Shown: one piece after another, positions 10,968 through 21,986 of the stretch
Layout of the letters: each line of letters starts with the position of its first letter
Numbering within the stretch: the first letter of the stretch is position 1
Assembly: GCA_019802505.1 (NCBI GenBank)
Contig: JAFMOC010000039.1
Location: forward strand, 2,824,648 to 2,888,647
DNA: 64,000 nt
DNA from: Corydoras sp. C115
Taxonomy: Eukaryota; Chordata; Actinopteri; Siluriformes; Callichthyidae
Direction of reading: 5' to 3'
Program-made: the position numbers and the translations under genes
The notes under the pieces: model-generated
The model's input: only the letters and a program-made list of their open reading frames with translations
What the model was told of the DNA's origin: nothing
Database searches by the model: none

Positions 10968-11262
10968 AAGATCAAGTAATTAATTTATAGAGCTCTTTTT
11001 ACAATAGTACATTGTCACAAAGCAGCTTTACAGTGTTATAAACCTTTAAACCCGCAAAGAGCATATTGAAGCAACAGCGGCAAGAAAAAACTCCCTGTTA
11101 TGTTGTTATTTTGAGGAAGGAACCTTGGGAGAACCAAGACTCAGTGGGGGACTCATCCTCCTTGAGCGGCCAGGCAGCATCAACAGTGTAGGACACTAAT
11201 GTACAGATTGTGTAGTGATCATGTGACCTGTATTTAACAATTAAAAACTACATATAACTATA
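10968..11262 (-). repeat. Dispersed repeat family Y, copy 3
   Basis: The inverted form: AAGTAATTAATTTATAGAGC ... CAAAGCAGCTTTACAGTG ... TACAGATTGTGTAGTGATCA. Confidence 0.85.
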
Positions 11263-11577
11263 TTCATTATCTTCCTCTTTATCCCCCATGCCCATCCAGG
11301 GGAGAACGTTTCAGGCGCTGGGCAGATACACCCAGGACAGGGCGCCAATCTATCGTTGGGCACACACTCACTTACACAGACAGACACACTCTATATGGGG
11401 CAATTTGGAGAACTCAATTGACTTGATCCATGTTTTTGGACTGTGGGAGGAAACCGGAGAACCCAGAGAAAACCCCCGCGGACACGGGGAGAACATGGAA
11501 ACTCCACCCAGATGGGGATTTGAACCGGGAATCCCTAGTGCTGAGAGGAGAATGTGCTAACCACTAAGCCACCGTGC
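11263..11577 (-). mobile_element. V-SINE, nearly full length
   Basis: It runs from TTCATTATCTTCCTC to CTAACCACTAAGCCACCGTG, with a short 3' deletion around AGGGTCGC. Confidence 0.88.
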
Positions 11578-11605
11578 CTTATATATAACTATATAAACTA
11601 TATAA

Positions 11606-11776
11606 AACTCCAAATTGCCCCATATAGAGTGTATCTGTGTGAGTGAGTGTGCACAGCGATGGATTGGCGCCCTGTTCTGGGTGTATCTGCCCAGCGCCAG
11701 AAACGTTCTCCCCTGGATGGAACCCCCCCGCGACCCTAATAGAGGATAAAGCGGAAGATAATGGATGGATGGATAA
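11606..11776 (+). mobile_element. V-SINE, 5'-truncated, inverted relative to its neighbour
   Basis: It begins at CTCCAAATTGCCCC and ends AAGCGGAAGATAATGGATGG. Together with 11263-11577 it forms an inverted repeat. Confidence 0.87.
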
Positions 11777-12255
11777 ATAACTTCCTTCAGTTACAACTGC
11801 TAACAGGATTAACATTGTGGCGTGTTCATTCATATGTGTGTTTATGTTCTCATTTTCAATATTGAATTATCTTATTGAATAATCAGCGATTTTTCCTCAG
11901 TTCATGTTCAATGCCACATGGTTTCGGAAACGCAGCGAACACATTCATGCCACATTTACAGTCATGACACATCTTTCCTGGCAAATTTGGAAGCAGTATG
12001 ACGGTTCGTCGTTATGAATGTTTAATGAGTTCTCGATATCGGATACGTATGAGCAATCTATTTATACAATCGGCTTTTATTCTTGTACCGGTCAAGTGTT
12101 CTGTTGGATATTTACACATCAGAACAGGGCTGTATTTACAGTAAGCAGTGCACTACAGTGAGTACTAACTCCACACAGCGCTCCACCACCTCGAGCAAAT
12201 GTGGATATAAAGGCGTGGTGTAAAACCTTTGTGTCTGTTACGTTATGTCCCCTCC
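11777..12255. other. Intron sequence, nothing recognised
   Basis: No gene or repeat recognised. Confidence 0.5.
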
Positions 12256-12633
12256 CCCCCCGACCCTAGTACTGGATTAAGCAGAAGATAATGGATGGAT
12301 GGGCGGCACGGTGGTTACATTCGCCTCTCAGCGCTAGGAATTCCTCGAATCCCCATCTGGGTGGAGTTTCCATGTTCTCCCTGTGTCTGTGTGAGTTTCC
12401 TCCGGGTTCTCCGGTTTCCTTCCACAGTCCAAAAACATGGATCAAGGTCGATTGAGTTCTTTAGGATGCCCCAGGTAGAGTGTGTCTGTGTTGGTGGGTG
12501 TGCCAAGTGAAGGATTGGCTCCCTGTCCTGGGTGTATCTGCCCAGCACCTGAAATGTTCTCTCCTGGATGGGCATGGGGAACCCCCCGCGACCCTAATAG
12601 AGGATAAAGCGGAAGATAATGGATGGATGGACG
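12256..12633 (+). mobile_element. V-SINE tail fragment followed by a V-SINE
   Basis: 12256-12300 is only the 3' end of one copy (CGACCCTAGTACTGGATTAA). 12301-12633 is a second copy with a partly deleted A-box and a GGAT tail. Confidence 0.87.
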
Positions 12634-12728
12634 GGTCAGTAGAGCTATGTTTGTAAATCGTTTACAGGCTTCTGTATTTTGTGGAATTAATATTATTCTT
12701 TACAAGCGTCTAATGATGATACCTCCAA

Positions 12729-13045
12729 CCATCCATCCATCCATTATCTTCCACTTTATCCTCTACTAGGGTCGTGGGGAGAACGTCCAGGGGAGAACGT
12801 TTTAGGCATTGGGCAGATACACCCAGGACAGGGTGCCAATCTATCGCTGGACACACACTCACGCACACACACACACTCTATATGGGACAATTCAATTGAC
12901 CTTGATTCATGATTTTTGGACTGTGGGAGGAAACTGGAGAACCCGGAGTAAACCCAGAACATGGAAACTCCACCCAGATTGAGATTCGAACCTGGAATCC
13001 CCAGCGCTGAGAGGAGAACATGCTAACCACTAAGCCACAGTGCCT
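12729..13045 (-). mobile_element. V-SINE, near full length
   Basis: From CCATCCATCCATTATCTTCC to GCTAACCACTAAGCCACAGT, with small deletions in the core. Confidence 0.88.
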
Positions 13046-14072
13046 CCCCCTCCGACCATGTAGTACAAATGTAAAGAAGAAAACGTTATCTAGAACAATG
13101 TATTCTGTTATAAATAACAGGGAAATGATGGTATGCTGCTTCAAAACCTACAGCATTTAATACTTTTGGTAACGAAACTGCCGCTACAGGGTGGTGCTAC
13201 ATACACCAGTCCACCTCAGCGCTTTGAGTCTGCATGGTGGCATATTTCAGACTCAAAGCCGAGGATTTCAAACTGTGTAAAATGCTAATAGCGGGTTTTA
13301 AAAGAGATCATTTGCAGCACTGAATGCCCCCAATGGAACAGCATGTGTACAGGGCGTCTGGGGCTGCTGTGGGAGCGGGAGATGCAGTCTGTCATTAAAA
13401 CCAGGGCAAGGATGTTGGCACGCCACCGGCAGGGGAGTGGTACCCCTAAATGTGGTGTTCCTCCAGCCAGAGGGGCAAAAGGACAAATCTTAGATCACTA
13501 AGCCTAGTTTTGGAATGAAAGTCCTGAGGGAAATAGGATTCTTCAGAGTTGTGGGGATGGTTATATGAGCCGTGGGTTCCGGACTGGCATGCCGCAGACA
13601 GGTATGAGGCGGAAGACCGGTGCTCGGAAAGAAAACAAATTGCTCTAGAATGGTGGGTCGTTTTGTCAGAGTGGCTCCCGCGTGGAAGACAGGTTAACCA
13701 TAAACCATAAAGCAGAATGTCTCGGGTTCTTTACCATGAGGACGCTCACACACATGACGAGTGAGCGTATACTTCGGCGAGCCTGCTGCCGGGAATAGCT
13801 TTAGAAAGCCGTAATTAGAAGCAGGCTTTGAGTGGCAGCCTCGCTTTCTACAGGGAGACACCCACTGCCACACACAATGCTGTGTTATGATATCATCTGT
13901 GTCTTTTATGTGTCCTCGTTCTCTCTTTTTGGAGGAACTGTGTGCGCTATGTTTAGAACTTTGAACCCACGTTGCCCTTTTTGTGTTCATTTAACGGCAG
14001 ATGGTCCAAGTTACCAGTTGTTACTACATTTGATTTGATTTGATTTGATTTATTTCAATAACCGGGGCAATT
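13046..14072. other. Intron sequence, nothing recognised
   Basis: The longest stretch without V-SINE in the first 16 kb. It includes a short (TTGAT)n run at about 14029-14051. Open frames at 13298-13486 (-) and 13694-13990 (-) show no recognisable domain. Confidence 0.5.
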
Positions 14073-14408
14073 GGGCGGCACGTTGGCTTAGTGGTTAGCA
14101 TGTTCGTCTCTCAGTGCACTGGGGATTCCCGGTTCGAATCCCAATCTGAGTGGAGTTTCCATGTTCTCCCCGTGTCCGTGTGGGTTTCCTCCGGGTTCTC
14201 CGGTTTCCTCCCACAGTCCAAAAACATGGATCATGGTCAATTGAATTCTCCAAAATGCCCCATATAGTGTGTGTGTGTGTGAGTGAGTGTGTGCCCAGCG
14301 AAAGATTGGCGCTCTATCCTGGGTGTATCTGCCCAGCGCCTGAAAGCGGCGGGAACCCCACCTCGACCCTAAATATAAGAAGATAATAGGAAGATAATGG
14401 ATGGATGG
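14073..14408 (+). mobile_element. V-SINE, near full length
   Basis: GGGCGGCACGTTGGCTTAG to AAGATAATGGATGGATGG, with a damaged 3' region around 14345-14385. Confidence 0.88.
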
Positions 14409-14999
14409 AAATGGGGCAATAAGGCATCTTTGCACCTTTATTTCATAGTGTGTTTGCAATCGTTTTATTAAAGCAATAAGGCTCTGTAGGTTGTGTGTTT
14501 TTGTAAATAAATCACGGGAAAGTGTTATTAGGCTTGACGTGTAGCAGAGTACAGTTACATCTCTGTCCCGTGATTTATTAACAGCAATACAAAACCTTGA
14601 GTGTCTTTTTGCTTTTATTAAACATTATAAACACACTGTTAGAAACAAGGTTTGGTTCATAAAGGTGTATTAAAAGCATAAACCTTAATAAACTGGTCTT
14701 CCGCAATGTAATCTGGTCTGGTTTTTGAAGTGAACGCTGATCGCTGATTGACAGGTTTCCGGTTTCTCTAACAATCAATCTAGTGGCCAAATTACAAAAC
14801 GCAGTTTCTAAAAAAAGATCCGGAAAGAATGTATTGTATATCACGCATTGATACGAATGTGAAGCGGTCAGGGGTGTTTCAGGGCTGGACAAACTGCAAA
14901 GCCAAACTGCAAAGCCTAATGTAAATGTGACAGATTCAGCCAAACAGCAAATATTTATCTTCAGTCACAGTTTAAACACAACAAAAAAATAACATAGTT
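14409..14999. other. Intron sequence, nothing recognised
   Basis: It shares diffuse wording (TGTGATTTATTAACAGCAATA, GGTTTCTCTAACAATCAA) with 17040-17230 and 22340-22520, so it may contain an old dispersed repeat not named here. Confidence 0.45.
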
Positions 15000-15245
15000 G
15001 TCATTTACATTTTGTCATTTAGCAGATGCTTTAATTTCAAAGCGACTTACTGGTTAATCTATCTTAAAACAATTTTATCCAAAGCGATAAGGTGAGCACA
15101 GGGTTAGCCACAACATCCCTGGAGCAATGAGGGTTAAGGGTCTTGCTCAAGGACCCACATTGGTAACTTCAGTGGACCTGGGATTTGAACCCCCAACCTT
15201 CAGATTGATAGCTCAACACCCTAACCACTGAGCTACCACTCCCTA
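15000..15245 (-). mobile_element. tRNA-derived SINE with L2-type 3' tail
   Basis: On the minus strand it starts GGGAGTGGTAGCTCAGTGGT (A-box) with GGTTCAAATCC (B-box), and ends in GTCGCTTTGAAATTAAAGCA and TCTGCTAAATGAC. That tail is shared with the L2 LINEs at 5.6-6.5 and 48.2-48.9 kb, so L2 is the likely partner for its mobilisation, as for UnaSINE and UnaL2 in eel. Confidence 0.78.
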
Positions 15246-15287
15246 CCACATGAACACTATGCCACCGTGGCAAGGCATACAGTTTAT

Positions 15288-15730
15288 TTATTCATTATCT
15301 CCCGCTTTATCCTATATTATGGTCGCGGTGGGGTTCCCCATGCCAATCCAGGGGAGAACGTTTCGGGCGCTGGGCAGATACACCCAGGACAGGGCGCCAA
15401 TCTATCGCTGGGCACACACTCACTCACACAGACACACTCTATATGGGGCAATTTGGAGAATTCAATTGACTTGATCCATGTTTTTGGACTGTGGGAGGAA
15501 ACCGGAGAACCCGGGGAAACCCACGCAGACACGGGGAGAACATGGGAAACTCCCCCAGATGGGGATTCGCCAAACGCGGGGCACACCCTAACGCTAAGAG
15601 GCGACACGTGCTATATGGGGCTATATATTTATATATATATTCAATTGATATTGATATATATTTTATGGACTGTATAAACCCATAGATACGGGGAAACCTT
15701 TCATTAAACATCCACCCATGCTGGGGACAA
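15288..15730 (-). mobile_element. V-SINE plus decayed V-SINE remnant
   Basis: 15288-15612 is a GAAT-tail-type copy with a scrambled head. 15613-15730 retains scattered V-SINE words (ATGGGGC, ATTCAATTGA, TGGACTGT, ACGGGGAAACC). Confidence 0.82.
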
Positions 15731-15894
15731 ATCTGTGTGGTTAATAATCATGCTCTTAGAAGTGTAGAGAACAAACCAACAGCAGTCGAACTCAAATCCA
15801 AATCTTAAGACTTATTAAAAAGAGGACTATCATCAATACATTAAAAAAAATTATCATTTTGGATGCAGTATAACGGGGCTGCAAATTATTCTTT

Positions 15895-16135
15895 GTCTCA
15901 TGTTTCATATTTTCCACGTTCTCCTCGTGTCCACGTGGGTTTTCTCTGGGTTCTCCATTTTCCAAAGACATTAATACAAAGTAAATTATTTGCCTTAAAT
16001 TGCCCCCTTATAATGCATGTATGTGTGTGTCCACACCCAGTGATGGGTGTACCTGCCCTTCGCCTGAAACGTTCTCCCCCTCTGCCCTGGATGTGACGGG
16101 GAACCCCCTAGACCCTAGTCCTTAGTTACGGATTA
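15895..16135 (+). mobile_element. Old V-SINE-like remnant
   Basis: CCACGTTCTCCTCGTGTCC, CCAAAGACATTAATAC and GATGTGACGGGGAACCCC follow the V-SINE order but are strongly diverged. Confidence 0.6.
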
Positions 16136-16310
16136 AGAGAATTGCGGGGGGTGCTGGAGCCTAACCCAGTACTCAAAGGGCAATAGTCAGGAAAACACCC
16201 TGTACCGGCTGGGCAAACACAGAGAAACAACCCCACCTACACAGTCGCGCTCAGTGACGGTCTACATCTGCTAATGACTAACTTTATTTGTGTTTTGTTT
16301 TTTTGAATAG

Positions 16311-16376
16311 GCTTTTCTTCAGAGGATCAGACAGATGCCTGAAAACCAACAGTGTCTGACCCCAGAGCAAGTCAAG
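16311..16376 (+). CDS. prex1: prex1 coding exon (DH domain start region; probably exon 2)
   Basis: Sixty-six bases, phase 0 at both ends, encode AFLQRIRQMPENQQCLTPEQVK. Human P-Rex1 has AFLHRIRQ...LTEENVK here (residues 74-97); the fish exon is two residues shorter in the variable middle. It forms part of the first helices of the Dbl-homology (DH) domain that contacts Rac. The acceptor is a T-rich tract ending in AATAG; the donor is GTACCT. The preceding exon should carry the catalytic glutamate (human E56) and lies upstream of the window. Numbering as exon 2 is inferred from the human gene layout. Confidence 0.88.
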
Positions 16377-16490
16377 GTACCTCCTTTAATTTCCTTTCTC
16401 TCACACTGCAGAACTGCAGCAGGTTGGAAACACACCTGATTTTTGATTAGAACACTGCACTTGGTGCTGACGCAACACTTTTGCCCTCAG

Positions 16491-16613
16491 ATCTTGTTCT
16501 CCAACATCGAGGAGATCCTGGCCGTTCATCAGGAGTTCCTCTCCGTTCTGGAATCAAACCTGCAGCCTGAGCCTCAGCCTCAGCACACGCTCGGCCATGT
16601 CTTCCTCCAGTTC
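16491..16613 (+). CDS. prex1: prex1 coding exon (DH domain; probably exon 3)
   Basis: This 123-base exon, 41 codons in phase 0, begins ILFSNIEEILAVHQEFL and ends GHVFLQF. It corresponds to human residues 98-138. The acceptor is TTGCCCTCAG and the donor GTAAGT. It is only 114 bases from the previous exon, whereas the following intron is 8.4 kb. The PEPQPQHTLGH stretch is recognisable as the P-Rex PEPQSQHELGN segment of the DH domain. A V-SINE sits 42 bases downstream of the donor. Confidence 0.92.
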
Positions 16614-16655
16614 GTAAGTTGTTCTTCCAATTTAGAAAATTTACTAGCTATAAGG

Positions 16656-16973
16656 GGGGCGGCACGGTGGCTTAGAACGTTTGCCTCTCAGTGCTAGGGA
16701 TTCCCGGTTCGAATCCCCATCTGGGTGGAGTTTCCATGTTCTCCCCGTGTCCGCATGGGTTTCCTCCGGGTTTTCCGGTTTCCTCCCACAGTCCAAAAAC
16801 ATGGATCAAGGTCACTTAAATTCTCCAATATTACCCCATATGTGCCCATGGATGGATTGGTGCTCTGTCCTGGGTGTATCTGCCCAGCGCTCGAAACGTT
16901 CTCCCCTGGATGGGCATGGGGAACCCCCCCGCGACCCTAATAGAGGATAAAGTGGAAGATAATGGATGGATGG
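16656..16973 (+). mobile_element. V-SINE (DANA-like), reference full-length copy with TSD
   Basis: The head GGGCGGCACGGTGGCTTAG and the B-box-like GGTTCGAATCC show a tRNA-derived pol III promoter. The core GGGTTTCCTCCGGG ... TCCTCCCACAGTCCAAAAAC resembles the conserved central domain shared by vertebrate V-SINEs such as zebrafish DANA. The 3' part ends GATAAAGTGGAAGATAATGG and a GGAT tail. The copy is bounded by a perfect 13-bp duplication ACTAGCTATAAGG at 16643-16655 and 16974-16986. It lies 42 bases after a prex1 splice donor. The tRNA head here lacks part of the A-box region. Family naming is from memory of DANA, not from a search. Confidence 0.9.
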
Positions 16974-16986
16974 ACTAGCTATAAGG

Positions 16987-17266
16987 CAGGAGAGAGCGTA
17001 TATTATTGTGAAATGAGTCATGGGAAAGCGGTGGTGTTGGGCACAAAGCGACGCAGTGCACAGTCACACCTCTTTTCTGTGATTTATTAACTACAATAAA
17101 TCACAGAAGTGTGTTATTGCTTTTATTATCCAGTTAAAAACACACTATCATAATAAACACGCTTTAATTCATAAATGTGTTTATTGAAAACATTATTATA
17201 TTTCAATCTGCTCTTCAGCGACGTAATCTAGTCGGCTTTGTGAATGTGAACTGCACAATATTCACA
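16987..17266. other. Intron sequence, nothing recognised
   Basis: No gene. It resembles 14409-14600 in part (GTGATTTATTAACTACAATA). Confidence 0.45.
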
Positions 17267-20092
17267 ATGTCTGTCTGTTTTCGGTGTCTGTGTTTGTTTT
17301 CTGTTCACTGTGTTTTTTCTCTGTCTGTCTCTTTCTGTCTGTTGTCTGTTCGTACTCTGTTGACTGTCTGTCTGTTGTCATTATCTGTGTCTGTCTGTTG
17401 TCTTTGTTTTTTCTGTTTTCTGTTTCTGTCTGTTCTCTGTCTGTTGTCTTTGTTTTTTCTGTTTTCTGTTTCTGTCTGTTCTCTGTCTGCCTGTCTTTGT
17501 TTGTTGTCTGTGTCTGTCTGACTATTTGTGTCTGTCTCAGTTTGCCTGTGTTTGTTCTCTGTTTACTGTGTTGGATTGTTGTCTGTGTGTGTTCTCCCTG
17601 TCTGTTTTTTTATTTTTTTATTTTCTGTGTCTGTTGTGTGTTTGTTTTCTGAGTCTGATGTTTGTTTGTTGTCTGTGTTCTCTGTTGTCTGTGTGTGTTC
17701 TCTGTTGACTGTGTCTGTTGTCTGTGTTTGCTGTCTGTTTTCTGTATCTGTTTATTTTCTGTGTCTGTTGTCTGTCTGTTGTCTGTGTTTGTATTTTGTG
17801 TTCTGTGTCTGTTTGTTCTCTGTTGTCTGTGTCTGTTGTATGTTGTCTGTTTTCTGTTGTCTGTGTTTGTTCTCTGTTTTCAGTGTCTGTTGTATGTTGT
17901 CTGTTTGTTTTGTTGTCTGTCTGTTGTCTGTGTTTGTTGTCTGTTTGTTTTCTGTGTTTGTTGTCTGTCTGTTTTCTGTGTTTGTTGTCTATTTGTTTTC
18001 TGTGTTTGTTGTCTGTCTGTTTTCTGTGTTTGTTGTCTGTCTGTTTTCTGTGTTTGTTGTCTGTTTGTTGTCTATTTGTTTTCTGTGTTTGTTGTCTATT
18101 TGTTTTCTGTGTTTATTGTCTGTCTGTTTTCTGTGTTTGCTGTCTGTTTGTTGTCTATTTGTTTTCTGTGTTTGTTGTCTATTTGTTTTCTGTGTTTGTT
18201 GTCTGTCTGTTTTCTGTGTTTGTTGTCTGTCTGTTTTCTGTGTATGTTGTCTGTCTGTTTTCTGTGTATGTTGTCTGTCTGTTTTCTGTGTTTGTTGTCT
18301 GTCTGTTTTCTGTGTTTGTTGTCTGTTTGTTGTCTATTTGTTTTCTGTGTTTGTTGTCTGTCTGTTTTCTGTGTTTGTTGTCTGTCTGTTTTCTGTGTTT
18401 GTTGTCTGTTTGTTGTCTATTTGTTTGCTGTGTTTGTTGTCTATTTGTTTTCTGTGTTTGTTGTCTGTATGTTTTCTGTGTTTGTTGTCTGTATGTTTTC
18501 TGTGTTTGTTGTCTGTCTGTTTTCTGTGTTTGTTGTCTGTTTGTTGTCTATTTGTTTTCTGTGTTTGTTGTCTATTTGTTTTCTGTGTTTGTTGTCTGTC
18601 TGTTTTCTGTGTTTGTTGTCTGTCTGTTTTCTGTGTATGTTGTCTGTCTGTTTTCTGTGTATGTTGTCTGTCTGTTTTCTGTGTTTGTTGTCTGTCTGTT
18701 TTCTGTGTTTGTTGTCTGTTTGTTGTCTATTTGTTTTCTGTGTTTGTTGTCTGTCTGTTTTCTGTGTTTGTTGTCTGTTTGTTGTCTATTTGTTTTCTGT
18801 GTTTGTTGTCTGTCTGTTTTCTGTGTTTGTTGTCTGTTTGTTGTCTATTTGTTTGCTGTGTTTGTTGTCTATTTGTTTTCTGTGTTTGTTGTCTGTATGT
18901 TTTCTGTGTTTGTTGTCTGTATGTTTTCTGTGTTTGTTGTCTGTCTGTTTTCTGTGTTTGTTGTCTGTTTGTTGTCTATTTGTTTTCTGTGTTTGTTGTC
19001 TATTTGTTTTCTGTGTTTGTTGTCTGTCTGTTTTCTGTGTTTGTTGTCTGTCTGTTTTCTGTGTATGTTGTCTGTCTGTTTTCTGTGTATGTTGTCTGTC
19101 TGTTTTCTGTGTTTGTTGTCTGTCTGTTTTCTGTGTTTGTTGTCTGTTTGTTGTCTATTTGTTTTCTGTGTTTGTTGTCTGTCTGTTTTCTGTGTTTGTT
19201 GTCTGTCTGTTTTCTGTGTTTGTTGTCTGTTTGTTGTCTATTTGTTTGCTGTGTTTGTTGTCTATTTGTTTTCTGTGTTTGTTGTCTGTATGTTTTCTGT
19301 GTTTGTTGTCTGTATGTTTTCTGTGTTTGTTGTCTGTCTGTTTTCTGTGTTTGTTGTCTGTTTGTTGTCTATTTGTTTGCTGTGTTTGTTGTCTATTTGT
19401 TTTCTGTGTTTGTTGTCTGTCTGTTTTCTGTGTATGTTGTCTGTCTGTTTTCTGTGTATGTTGTCTGTCTGTTTTCTGTGTTTGTTGTCTGTCTGTTTTC
19501 TGTGTATGTTGTCTGTCTGTTTTCTGTGTATGTTGTCTGTCTGTTTTCTGTGTTTGTTGTCTGTCTGTTTTCTGTGTTTGTTGTCTGTTTTCTTGTTTGT
19601 TGTCTATGTTGTCTATTTGTTTTCTGTGTTTGTTGTCTGTCTGTTTTCTGTGTTTGTTGTCTGTCTGTTTTCTGTGTTTGTTGTCTGTTTGTTGTCTATT
19701 TGTTTGCTGTGTTTGTTGTCTATTTGTTTTCTGTGTTTGTTGTCTATTTGTTTTCTGTGTTTGTTGTCTGTATGTTTTCTGTGTTTGTTGTCTGTATGTT
19801 TTCTGTGTTTGTTGTCTGTATGTTTTCTGTGTTTGTTGTCTGTCTGTTTTCTGTGTTTGTTGTCTGTTTGTTGTCTATTTGTTTGCTGTGTTTGTTGTCT
19901 ATTTGTTTTCTGTGTTTGTTGTCTGTCTGTTTTCTGTGTATGTTGTCTGTCTGTTTTCTGTGTATGTTGTCTGTCTGTTTTCTGTGTATGTTGTCTGTCT
20001 GTTTTCTGTGTTTGTTGTCTGTCTGTTTTCTGTGTTTGTTGTCTGTTTGTTTTCTGTGTTTGTTGTCTGTCTGTTTTCTGTGCATGTTGATT
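17267..20092 (+). repeat. Large minisatellite A (24-bp unit, almost A-free strand)
   Basis: About 2.8 kb of TGTCTGTCTGTTTTCTG-type sequence. The regular part from about 17920 is a 24-bp unit with recurring variants (TATTTG, TATGTT, TTTGCTG), interspersed with shorter units (TGTCTGTTTGTTGTC). The irregular part 17267-17920 is a degenerate edge. Variant GTTTGCTG occurs at about 18423, 18851, 19244, 19375, 19702 and 19881, showing irregular higher-order blocks. All three + frames stay open for over 2.3 kb only because the unit is a multiple of three without stop words; this is not a gene. Confidence 0.97.
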
Positions 20093-20886
20093 ATTGCAGT
20101 AAGTTTTCACTTGCTCTTTTAATCACTGTTGACACTCGTGAACATGATTACAGACAGTTGCTCACTTTTGTGCAGAAATAAAGAAGTGAGAGCAGGCAGA
20201 TGAGCAGCTCACTTCCTTTACCTCTGTTAGTGATGGAAAGCATAAGCCACGTATTTTAGGCTCCGAGACCCTCAGTTCATCATGCGAAGGTGAAGAGTGG
20301 ATAACACTGAGGCACTGTGTGATGTCATTACCTCGAGCTACCAGCAATGACCTGATGGTCAGATAAGCAGCATGACCCTGAGAGAGGTCAGAGTGTTACC
20401 ACTGCGTAGCGAATCTCTGTTCATTACTTCTACTTACTGACCTTAACCTAGGCTTTTTGACTTGAAGATGGAAGGCTTTTGATAGATACCATAATAATAA
20501 TAATAATAATAATAGATCAATGTAAAATAATCTCACGGGCCGGTTATGGCCTGCGGGCCTTGAGCTTGACACCTGTACATTATAGTAATTGAGCTGGGAT
20601 AGGAAGAAGTCTTGGACTAACAGCTGAGTAGCCTGTTTGGAGAAGAAATAGCTGATCTTTCTGATGTTCTACAGAAATGTTGTTGATATTTAAAGAGTGA
20701 AGTTAAAATATGTTAGTATTTTGGGGAAGTCCAAAAGTTCAAGAACACTTCAAATTTTTTGAAACAATAGCTTTTACATTCTGAGAATACAAACTATTTC
20801 AAATTAATGACTAAATATGACATAGTTGTGCGATGAAGTAATCATATAAAATAATAAGATAATAAGATAATCATATAAAAGCTACA
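20093..20886. other. Intron sequence with a short (AAT)n run
   Basis: No gene recognised. (AAT)n at about 20491-20513. Confidence 0.5.
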
Positions 20887-20917
<31 letters not shown>

Positions 20918-21330
20918 TAATAATAATAATAATAAGGCAGTGCGGTGGCTTAGTGGTCTTAGTGGTTAGCACATTCGCCTCTCAGCGCTAGGGATTCCCG
21001 GTTCGAATCTCAATCTGGGTGGAGTTTCCATGTTCTCCTCCAGGTTCTCTAGTTTCCTCCCACAGTCCAAAAACATGAATCAATTGAATTCTCCAAATTG
21101 CCCCATGTATAGTGTGTATAGAGAGTGTGTGAGTGAGTGTGTGCCCAGCAATAGATGGGCACCCTGTCCTGGGTGTATCTGCCCAGCGCCCGAAATGTTC
21201 TCTCCTGGATGGGCATGGGGAACCCCCCCCACGACCCTAATAGAGGATAAAGTGGAAGATAATGGATGGATAATGATAATAATAATAATAATAATAATAA
21301 TAATATTAATAAATAATAAATAATAATAAT
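20887..21330. repeat. (AAT)n microsatellite interrupted by a V-SINE
   Basis: AAT runs at 20887-20934 and 21272-21330 flank the SINE, so the insertion went into, or generated copies of, a trinucleotide repeat. Confidence 0.88.
20935..21271 (+). mobile_element. V-SINE in an (AAT)n repeat
   Basis: The head has a small tandem duplication of CTTAGTGGT. The tail is GGAAGATAATGGATGGAT. Confidence 0.9.
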
Positions 21331-21986
21331 AATGGCACCAAAACCAATGAATTTAGGTTTCAAATTTCAAGTTTAATCTTCAGAATTTAGACATTGAAAT
21401 AAACACTCTACAGAATTTAAACACTCTACAGAAGTTAAAATATACGAAAGTCTAACAAAAATTCACATATAAGACACATATTAAAAAATGACATTTTAAT
21501 TTTAAGACTTTGGTTTTTGTTGTTTCCTTGGCCTCCCCTCTAAAAGGCTAATCTTTATCATTTTAAGTCACTTGTAGCTATTTGAAAAACAACCAAGATG
21601 TCATATTACACATCCAGAGTTTCAAAGCTTTATTCGGATGTCAGTTGTTTTCCTGTTTGGCCTAGAAGCTCAAAAATCAACCAGAAGACTCTGGGTTTGG
21701 GTACAAGGGGCTTGTCTGCGCCACTTCCTGTTTTCTTCAAGCCATGGCTTTCTCTTACTCTTTGAATTGTTTTATTGTCGTTGTTTTTGATGTTGGATTG
21801 GCTGATATTTAAAGTTTGTGTTCTAACAAATTATAACAATACACATGAGTTTAAATACTTGGGGGCAAGTGTACAGAGTAATGGACAATCTAATAAAGAG
21901 GTAAAGACGAGGGTGAGGGGGTGGTTTAAAGTTGCAGTTACGGTCTATTAAAGCAATAAATCACATGTAGCTGCACCTCTTTTTCA
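21331..21986. other. Intron sequence, nothing recognised
   Basis: No gene or repeat family recognised. Confidence 0.5.

Noticed and set aside
11288..11560. Recurrent ~75-100-codon frames with GRYTQDRAPIYRWAHTHSH or HIECVCVSECVPSD
   Set aside because: These recur at dozens of places because they are the two strands of the V-SINE, not a protein family.
16656..16760. tRNA gene suggested by A- and B-box words in the SINE heads
   Set aside because: The sequence cannot fold as a complete tRNA and continues into a SINE core; no stand-alone tRNA was seen.
17920..20090. CRISPR-like array
   Set aside because: No unique spacers; contiguous tandem units in a vertebrate intron.
17528..20181. Three overlapping plus-strand open frames of 790-864 codons, cysteine/valine/leucine-rich
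   Set aside because: They are one 24-bp tandem repeat read in all three frames; no start context, splice or domain evidence.
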